Source: Hydrangea macrophylla (Eukaryota > Streptophyta > Magnoliopsida > Cornales > Hydrangeaceae). Taken from it: 64,000 nucleotides of DNA. Position numbers and translations under genes: made by a program. This document shows positions 56,532 to 64,000 of the stretch, piece after piece. Location: assembly GCA_033977485.1 (NCBI GenBank), contig CM066998.1, forward strand, positions 23,127,501 through 23,191,500. The letters run 5' to 3'. Below the pieces are notes generated by a model. That model saw nothing but the letters and a program-made list of their open reading frames with translations. It was not told where the DNA came from and did no database searches. Position 1 is the stretch's first letter. Every line of letters starts with the position of its first letter.

Positions 56532-59288
56532 TGACTTACCCACAGCTTTTCTTAAAATCTTTTCTAAATTTCAATTTCAAAAACAAATGAGTCGCCACTT
56601 AATTTTTAAAAGGAAAATTAAGAAACCATTTAAAAGGAAACTGATCTTTTGCGAAACCAAAGATTAACTGGGTCCGGGGATTACGGAATGAGAGAGGAAG
56701 GAGCCCGTCGGACTAAAACACCCTCTCTCATCCTATCTTGCGATAGGCCTCTACTCAACATCCTTTTAATAGAATTTATTAATCTAAGCATGCCCTCAAC
56801 TAATACATATATACATATACATCACAAAAGCATGTCCAAAGGGTGTAAAATTGCTAATGACAAAAATATCATTCATAAGCCACATATGTCAAGTAGCAAG
56901 CAATATGATGTTCAATAGGGAACAAGAGAGCTTACCCGGGATCCAGCAGCGGTATTAAAGGTGCAATGCATACACACAAAAGAGAATCCTAAAGAAAAAG
57001 TCTCTAATCACATATACACGTAAGGCAAATCTTAACTCTAAGGTGTCGCGCATGAGGTCGAAAATCAAATAAAATCAAGAAATTTAATAAACTAGAGAGG
57101 GATTGAGAAATCGTACCTTAATAGCGCTACAAAACAAAGGTTAGTATACATGATATGCAAAACATGATGTTAGAAATAACAATCCTAAAATTCTAACTTA
57201 AATCTATCTAATGTAATTAAATCCAAAGCAAGCAAGTCCTAATTACAAATGTCAAACAATATGGATGAATATGTACATGGACAAGGATAAACTATGAAAT
57301 ACTCTTAAACTTTGAATTCAAGCTCAACTAATCATTATTAAAACATAGTTTAAGCCCTAGGTCATAGAAAAGCCATTTGGACCATTATTTACAACATTGG
57401 TCAAATGTGTCATAAAACTCTGAAAATTGCAGAGAGCAGACCAGACCTTTAAGGAAATAAAAAGCACGTCTCTCATGGTTTGATGTTGGTGAATTTTGGA
57501 CACAAGATGCCTCTGTGAGTCTAGTTTCCGAATCAAAAAGAAAATCAAAGTTTCAACGGTCGGATCTCCGGGAAAAGGACAAATACCAGACGTCACTCAG
57601 AGATGTACAACTCTCCGTCTAGAGATATTGTTTGATTTTTTAATAATAGCAAACAAATTGGAAATGCTTTGTTCTTTTTAGGGAGACTTCCTAACACATT
57701 AAACTTCATAGAAAAAAATATTTGGAGTCATAAACACTTTATTAGAACTCTGATTTAATTGTTTCAAAATAGTGTCACTGTTCTAAAACTATTCTGGAAC
57801 TCTGGACAGATTGTATTTGTGTCACAAAACTCATGATCAAACCATTCTAAACATGAAACCATCTAAAAACAAAAATTACAGTGGTAGATGACACTTTCCC
57901 GTTGGTTTCACTTGATTTCAACGGTTAGATTTCGAACTAAAAATATTTGATCAAAAACAGTTCGTGAACTCACTGTTTTCATTTGTCAAGTTCAACTTTT
58001 ATTGGGTAACTCCAACTATTAAACCATGAAGTTGGGTTAAACCAAACCACTTCCCTTACCATTTGATGGTCATTGGAGATGGAGACATGACTACTACTCA
58101 TGAGTCCCAAAGGAATATAGAAGGGATTCCCCAAGACATCAAGTTTATAGGATCCAAATCATGAGTATGGACTTGGATCCACCTATTAAGTGGTGACCAA
58201 ACTTTGACTCCCCATGTGAAGCATAAGCCTACATGGGATTCAAAAGATCATGCTCAAGAGATCAAGAGAGATATTGAAAATCCCCAAGACCCTCAAGAGA
58301 AGAAAATAAACAAGAAAATGGAAGAAAGTATTGGAAACAAAAGAAACTCCTAAGTTTACTTGATAAACAAAGAAGTTAACAAAAAGGTTTTTAGATTAGG
58401 ATTTCAAAGGAAAAGAGGGTATGTAATATAATCCATGGTTAGAGGATCACCTCCAATTTATCCTCAAAGTTTCTCTCCTTTGAATATCTTCCAAGCTCTT
58501 CTCTCTTTCAACTCTAGAAAATGTTGGTGAAGTGGTAGTATATATTCTTTTGTGTATGTTTTCTTTTCTCTCCAATATTTTCTCTCTTGGTGCCCCTTTT
58601 ACAAAGAAGATCCCCTCTCTTTTATAGGCAAAACTACCAGGTATTTTTGGTGAATTTCGGAGCAAAAAATAGGTGTAATTCTCTCATTTGGTGGTACAAT
58701 GTGTACTTTCTGAAATTAGTCAGACTGCTGCCCAGCGCGGCATTCCAGGGACTGTCGCGGCAGTCCGTGACTGCCGTTGCGGCAGTTCATGACTGCCGCG
58801 CGACATTCATCAAATGCCGCGACAATTAATGGATAGCCGCATTTTTGTCAGTCTTACTTTATCAGTTTTTTGTTCTTATTTGCATACGCATACGTATTGC
58901 TCTGCAAAATACAGACTTTAAAAGTGAACGGCAGTCAGAAATTGTACGCGGCACTTGGTGAGTGCCAGAACGGCATTCTCTGACTGCCGTGCGGCACTCA
59001 GTGAGTGCCGCGGAAGTCCTCCGTGTGCCGTTTTAAGCTGAAATTCCCCTTTTTAGGTCTTTCCCCTTTTTGAAATAAATTATTTTTGAAGATCCTTTCC
59101 AAAAATCATGTCTTATACCTGAATTCTCCCAAATACCTGGTATTTTTCCTCTTTCTGTGAAATTTTATCGCGTTTTGGAGATTTTCTGAAGAGCTTGGAA
59201 TACTTCAATTTTTCGGTCCTTGTCATCATCGGATACGGAGGTGATACTCTCCTAAATTCGACGGTCGGTCAAAATTGGGGTGTCTACA
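56532..59288 (-). repeat. 3' LTR of the Tat/Ogre-like element
   Basis: About 2,757 bp. It starts TGTAGACACC at 59288 after the PPT and ends GGGTAAGTCA at 56532, next to the broken pol frame. TGGCGACTC, a tRNA-Arg PBS-like 9-mer, lies inside at 56597-56589. If the LTR instead ended just before that site, its limit would be 56598. The same family gives the fragments at 1-1300 and 1420-3556. No ORF of note. Confidence 0.8.
58759..59009. repeat. GC-rich hairpin cluster inside the LTR
   Basis: At least four perfect stems of 6-7 bp: GGCAGTC/GACTGCC (58759-58775), GGCAGT/ACTGCC (58781-58797), GGCACT/AGTGCC (58950-58966) and GGCACT/AGTGCC (58993-59009), with 3-5-base loops. The surrounding LTR is AT-rich, so these stand out. 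Confidence 0.85.
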
Positions 59289-59440
59289 GTTTGCCCCTCT
59301 TTGACAGAGCTTGTGGAGCAACGCGTCCCATAAGTGAATGTCAAAGCCTGTGTGAAGACAGGCCTTTTGACCAGACTGTCGGATTTTGGTAAAAACAAAA
59401 TGCGTTGCAAAAAAAAACAGGTGTGCCACGAAATTCCAAA

Positions 59441-59503
59441 TGGTCGTGCTCCATGGCGAGCTGCATACGTATCCCGTCGGGAATCAGACCAAAGCGTAGT
59501 TCA
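59441..59503. repeat. Conserved ~60-bp motif near the PPT, three copies in the 3' region
   Basis: A motif with CTACGTATCCC, GGGAATCAGGTC and CGTAGTTC recurs at about 59441-59503, 61728-61795 and 61833-61892. Similar text is widespread in Tat-type 3' regions in plants, from memory. Function unknown. Confidence 0.7.
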
Positions 59504-59738
59504 GGTATGGGGTCGAACATTCACAAACGCAAGTAGTCACACGGATGGATACGCCTATCCTGTCGTGATGCAAGTGCCATGCAATGGTGTTTTCTGAATT
59601 GACCTAGTTGTGTAAATGTCATGCTTATCATGTTTTCCCACGTACGATGCACATTTCGTGACATTTTAGTCAGGGAAGATTAATCGTGCGCAAATCTGTT
59701 ATGGGGGTCATGAAAGTGCTTTCGATTTGATCTCAAGA

Positions 59739-60669
59739 GTTAACGCAAATCAGTTGCGAGAACCGGGAATATAAATACGTTATATTCTCAAAAAAAGAGG
59801 ATTAACGCAAATACGTTGCGAGAACCGGAAATATAAATACGTTATATTCTCAAAACGAGGGTTGATGCAAATACTTTGCGAGAACCGGGAATATAAATAC
59901 GTTATATTCTCAAAAAGGATGATTAACGAAAATACATTGCGAGAATCGGGAATATAAATACGTTATATTCTCAAAACGAGGGTTGACGCAAATATGTTGC
60001 GAGAACCGGGAATATAAATACGTTATATTCTCAAAAAGGATGATTAACGCAAATACGTTGCGAGAACCGGGAATATAAATACGTTATATTCTCAAAATGA
60101 GGGTTAACGCAAATACGTTGCGAGAACTGGGAATATAAATACGTTATATTCTCAAAAAGGATGATTAACGCAAATACGTTGCGAGAACCGGGAATATAAA
60201 TACGTTATATTCTCAAAATGAGGGTTGACGCAAATACGTTGCGAGAACCGGGAATATAAATACGTTATATTCTCAAAAAGGATGATTAATGCAAATACGT
60301 TGCGAGAACCGGGAATATAAATACGTTATATTCTCAAAACGAGGGTTGACGCAAATACGTTGCGAGAACCGGGAATATAAATACGTTATATTCTCAAAAT
60401 GAGGGTTAATGCAAATACGTTGCGAGAACCGGGAATATAAATACGTTATATTCTCAAACAGGATGATTAACGCAAATACGTTGCGAGAACCGGGAATATA
60501 AATACGTTATATTCTCAAAAATGATGATTAACGCAAATACGTTGCGAGAACCGGGAATATAAATACGTTATATTCTCAAAACGAGGGTTGGCGCAAATAT
60601 GTTGCGAGAACCGAGAGTGCAAATACGTTACACTCTCAAACAAAGGATCAACGTAAATACGTTACGAGG
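59739..60669. repeat. Tandem 60/61-bp double-hairpin array (about 15 units)
   Basis: Each unit has two hairpins with the same loop ATACG: arms CGCAA/TTGCG and arms GAATATAA/TTATATTC. Units alternate between endings AAAACGAGG or AAAATGAGG (60 bp) and AAAAAGGATG (61 bp), giving a ~121-bp higher-order unit over most of the array. The phase breaks near units 10-13. It lies in the non-coding 3' region upstream of the PPT. Confidence 0.95.
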
Positions 60670-60682
60670 ATCGCCATCGAGT

Positions 60683-60834
60683 ACTAACGCAAATGATGCT
60701 GCCATTGAGGACTAATGAAGAGAAGCTGCCCTTGAGGACTAAAGCTTGGAGAAGCTACCATTGAGGACTAACGCTTGGAGAAGCTGCCATTGAGGACTAA
60801 CGCTTGGAGAAGCTGCCATTGAGGACTAACGCTT
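60683..60834. repeat. Tandem 29-bp array, five to six copies
   Basis: Units contain ACTAACGCTTGGAGAAGCTG and CCATTGAGG. The two rightmost copies are identical and the left ones diverged. It adjoins the 60-bp array. Confidence 0.9.
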
Positions 60835-61061
60835 ATTTTGGAGTTCGAAGAACCAGATTTAGGTATTCGAAGTTACTTCGGACTTAAAGAATTGATTTCA
60901 CAAAATTTCGGGAGTCCACAAACTCCGAGAGTTGAATTTTCAAAATTTTGGGGAGTTTTCAAACTCAAAGAATTTGAACAGAACTGATAGAAAGAATGAT
61001 TTTTTGCATTTACGGCCTTTTGGAAGGAACATATCGGTTCTGTCAAAAGAGGGAAGTCACC

Positions 61062-61665
61062 TTTGCCCCTAGTTTTGGACTCCTCTTATTTTAGCACTAT
61101 GATGTGATAGTGTTTGAAACTTCTGCTCGTATAGCCCATAGGATGCTTATGGAGACTTTTCAAATCTTTACTCATCATTTTAAACCCACACATTTGAGAC
61201 CGTTTATTGGCTCATCTAAGGACAGACCAGACAAAGCCCGTTACTCAAGGCGACTGACTCAAACCCTACATTCATTATGAATCAATGGGCATTCATCGTG
61301 AATAATGTATCATCTCATCTTTGATTTATTCTTTATCTTACTAATAGTAGTACTTTGCTGATAAATCTAAACTTTGAAAACTTCCCCTTTTGATTTAGCT
61401 AATTCTTTACCCACCTAGAACGTGCTTCAAATTGGTGCTTTAGCTTATAGAATGGAAGGCACTCTATTTCAATCCTTTCAAAACAAACTTGATTACTTGA
61501 GAGCTTGCTTTTGATATATAGGGATTTTGGCAAACGAAGTTTGCCCCTAGTTTGAATAAGACTCGGGGGCATTGCTCTCGGGATTAAATGAGGTGTTCAG
61601 CAAACAAAGTTTGCCCCTGGTTTGGCGATATGTATGTGACTTCCAGCAAATGTAAATTTGCCCCT
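61062..61665 (-). repeat. Cluster of PPT-like AGGGGCAAA motifs
   Basis: TTTGCCCCT on the plus strand at 61062, 61540, 61610 and 61657, the same word as the true PPT at 59290-59298. Most are in a CTAGGGGCAAA context on the minus strand. Confidence 0.85.
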
Positions 61666-62763
61666 AGCCTGAAGGAAGGAAACCAAAGACGCGAAAGGGT
61701 GATGCTTATAGTTGTAGGGATGGTTATGGACCGAGAACCTTGGGAGGTTTGCCTACTTATCCCAGAGCGGGAATCAGGTCCAAAGTAGTTCGGCCAAGGC
61801 CTGAAATAAAGATAGCATGAGATGATAGGGCGATGACCGAACCGAGCAGGTTGCCTACGTATCCCCAAGTGGGAATCAGGTCAAGCGTAGTTCATCCATT
61901 CTGGAGGTCTTGAAAGAATAAGGCTTCAAGAATTGGTGGGCTTTTCGAGCCATGTTGCCATTTGGGTTTAGGGAGTACATATATGTCACTTGTGGTAGCC
62001 CTTGTGTAGCATGATGAACTACTTTTTCCTTTATTCTCTATTTTTTTTTCCTTCTCTTCCTTACTATCTCTATGATTTTGACTGGCTAGGATTAGGATTT
62101 TTGAAATCAACACGCATCTTATTTTTACTCTAACTTTTGCCTAGGCGCCCTTTCGGGTCTTTCATCCTAGCGAGCTTCTTTCTTTTTTCTTTTTCTTTTT
62201 CTTTTCACTTGGAAGAAGAAGTTCATTCAAAATGTCTGGCTACCATCAAGGACCAAGTTTATGGCTTTAGACTGGTTGGGCTCATCTTTGAGGCTTGGTG
62301 TTTGAGAAAAGGGGATGGTGAGAAAGCTTCAAGTTCCAAGTTCATCTTTTCAAGATTGAGCAAGAGCATCTTTAAATTCTTAAAGTAAAGCTAATTAATT
62401 CTCTAGTCTTCCTTGGATTTGGCACAGAACTTGCTATGATCATTTGGGGATTCTTTTCAATGCAAAGATTTATTAACATAGCATTTCTTACGATCATTTG
62501 AAAAAGTGATTTGATTTTCATCATTTTTTTTTCTTCTCTCTTTTTTAGCTTAATGATCCATACATTCACGACTCGGAACACTGAATCAAACAGAATGAGA
62601 CATTTTATTCAACTAGTAGGGAAAAAGGGTTACATCACTTGACTCGATAAACTCGACAATCGACTGACTTAAAGACTCGACTGGACTTGACACTTGACTC
62701 CTACTTGACATGACTCGATTACTAGACTTGACTTGGTCTCAACTAGAGTATCGCGGATGATTT

Positions 62764-63672
62764 TCAATTGATTAGATTTCCAAGGGCATCTATATTTGCT
62801 TTAGCAGCAGCAGTTCCAAACACAATCACTTCACTATCATCTTTTGAACCATCGGGTCCGTCTTTCCCCAACAGTGTGTGTGCAGAAATATTACCCACGT
62901 CTATGTCCCAATTTTTAGTAGGACAGTATTCATCTGACTCATACCACGTACTGTCAATGCCTTTTCCATATTTGTTGATTGGGCCAAGGCCCGTTGGTTG
63001 TGGCGCACTCATGGATGCAGCAAATCCCTGGGATTGAGAGGTCAGAGAGTGAAGAGCTTGCAAAAGGTTACTCGGTGGATTTGGCAGAAGAGTGATGATT
63101 TTCTGATCAATGAGATCTTGGATCTCATGGCAGAGCCTTGAGCAATAGTTAGTTGTATGGCCAAGGGTCTGGTGGTAGGCACAGTACAAAGACAGGTCAC
63201 ATTTACGGGGTAAGGGATTTGATGGTGGCCTTGGGTCCAGGGGATTGAGGTGACCACTCCTGATGAGGTGACCAAGGGCCATGGATAATGTCATGCCAAG
63301 CTTGGTGAATATTCTCGACCTGCCGGCTCGGCTTAATTTCGGATTCGACTTTGAACTTGAGTTGGCTTTCGGATTAAGACGTGAGCTTGAAATAACTCTT
63401 TGGTTCATTGGGATTGGGCATGGATATGGGCCTTGGTGAATGGTTAAGCTTGGATGTGGATTTTGGTGCTTGGCCAGGTGATCCATTATTCTCTTCTCCA
63501 ATTTGTTCATCACTACCTCATTCAAACCTACTTGCTGATAGAGCTCAAGCGTTACCCTCTCCAATTGATTCACCCTTAAGTTCTGTTGCTCAATAGTGGC
63601 TTGCAGCTTATTCACTCTCTTTTCCAAATCTCTTAAGGCCATTGGCGAATCAACCTCAAGATGATGGTCCAT
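62764..63672 (-). CDS. Shortened gag of the Tat/Ogre-like element (302 aa)
   Basis: ATG at 63672. Residues 1-80 are a coiled coil (LEKRVNKLQATIEQQNLRVNQLERV, LNEVVMNKLEKRIMDHL). Residues 80-150 are Pro/Ser-rich. Residues about 150-210 carry IFTKLGMTLSMALGHLIRSG and LDPRPP followed by a zinc knuckle CAYHQTLGHTTNYC (CX2HX4HX4C) and LCHEIQDLIDQKI, the typical C-terminal gag end of Tat/Ogre elements. The large central gag core expected between these parts is missing, so it is probably a deleted gag. The residual ORF is intact. No pol follows within 3.4 kb. Confidence 0.85.
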   Translation of the reverse strand: MDHHLEVDSPMALRDLEKRVNKLQATIEQQNLRVNQLERVTLELYQQVGLNEVVMNKLEKRIMDHLAKHQNPHPSLTIHQGPYPCPIPMNQRVISSSRLNPKANSSSKSNPKLSRAGRSRIFTKLGMTLSMALGHLIRSGHLNPLDPRPPSNPLPRKCDLSLYCAYHQTLGHTTNYCSRLCHEIQDLIDQKIITLLPNPPSNLLQALHSLTSQSQGFAASMSAPQPTGLGPINKYGKGIDSTWYESDEYCPTKNWDIDVGNISAHTLLGKDGPDGSKDDSEVIVFGTAAAKANIDALGNLIN

Positions 63673-64000
63673 GTTCCCCTAAAGTCAAGAAGACGAACCC
63701 AAGAGGTTAGAAGTGTCCTCACTAGGGGATCTGGTTATCCCACTCTTTCTATAGGTCCACGACATGGAAGGTCCGCATGCAAAATCAATTTTCAGGAGAC
63801 AAGGAATTTCGAGGAACTATTTTGATCTTAATTGGGAGGAAGATGTTGTGGATTTGTATGCTACATGCATGCAATGATATTGGTTAATGTGACAAACATG
63901 TTCATGCTTTGATGGTTTGATGGATGGTTTGATGCAACTGAATGCATGCACCGCACATATGGCACACGGATGAAATGCACGTGTGTGTGTGCCTACTGTA
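63673..64000. other. Leader sequence upstream of the gag (minus strand)
   Basis: No ORF. Expected to be the 5' untranslated region of the element. Contains ATGCATGCA words and a (GT)n run at about 63980-63990. No LTR end or PBS was recognised before the window edge. Confidence 0.5.

Larger units (their letters stand above)
56532..64000 (-). mobile_element. Tat/Ogre-like non-autonomous LTR element, 3' part (extends past window)
   Basis: On the minus strand: gag fragment (63672-62764), a 3.4-kb non-coding region with PPT-like motifs and tandem hairpin arrays, a PPT (GAGGGGCAAAC, 59299-59289), then the 3' LTR 59288-56532. It interrupts the Tat pol at 56531, so it is the younger of the two. No pol domain appears between gag and the 3' LTR. 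The expected TSD copy and 5' LTR are outside the window. Confidence 0.8.

Noticed and set aside
59739..60669. CRISPR-like array
   Set aside because: No unique spacers: the whole 60-61-bp unit is repeated and the context is a plant retrotransposon.

Overview
This window is plant nuclear DNA, almost certainly from a flowering plant with a large repeat-rich genome and probably a eudicot. The reasons are AT-rich intergenic sequence, nested Ty3/gypsy and Ty1/copia LTR retrotransposons of plant lineages (Tekay-like chromovirus, Tat/Ogre-like, TNT1-like copia), a TRIM, a MITE, and one plant-specific B3 (DUF313-type) gene. I saw no bacterial operons, CRISPR, rRNA or tRNA genes. The species cannot be fixed by reading alone.

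Layout. 1-3556: two fragments of one long Tat/Ogre-type LTR family in opposite orientation. 3557-9595: old decayed sequence holding a Tekay-like LTR piece and a dead copia integrase. 9601-36318: a nested cluster. A coding-free LARD-like element (TSD GGTAC, LTRs about 2.1 kb, iMet PBS) carries a 9.0-kb Tekay-like chromovirus in its internal region (16030-25066, minus, TSD GAGTC) and an 8.3-kb copia element in its 3' LTR (26849-35183, minus, TSD CTACC). All three TSDs match exactly. 38326-38689: a TRIM. 38878-39812: a B3-domain gene on the minus strand, broken by a stop and a frameshift. 40184-43256: a small non-autonomous LTR element (TSD GTAAC) with an unrecognised ORF. 43485-45238: an inverted-repeat element filled with the palindrome AGTGAAATTTCACT. 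46467-46644: a MITE with 9-bp TSDs.

47745-56531 is the 3' half of a Tat-lineage gypsy element (minus strand: degenerate RNase H, second archaeal-type RNase H, integrase, 3' LTR). Between integrase and 3' LTR it carries two antisense (plus-strand) transcription units. They have homologous TATA/G-box promoters and homologous 3' ends. Unit A is a single-exon 361-aa ORF. Unit B is a four-exon gene with a Transposase_28-like domain and a coiled coil. This is the most interesting part of the window. The Tat element is interrupted in its RT-RNase H region by another Tat/Ogre-like element (56532 to beyond 64000, minus). That element has a 2.76-kb LTR, a long non-coding 3' region with tandem hairpin arrays, and a shortened gag ORF (62764-63672) without pol in view.

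A recurring theme is short perfect hairpins in tandem, with compensated base-pair changes between copies (53.86-54.15 kb, 59.74-60.67 kb, 58.76-59.01 kb, and the ends of the 43.5-45.2 kb element). Coding decay of the chromovirus and copia elements is mainly nonsense mutation consistent with C-to-T/G-to-A change.
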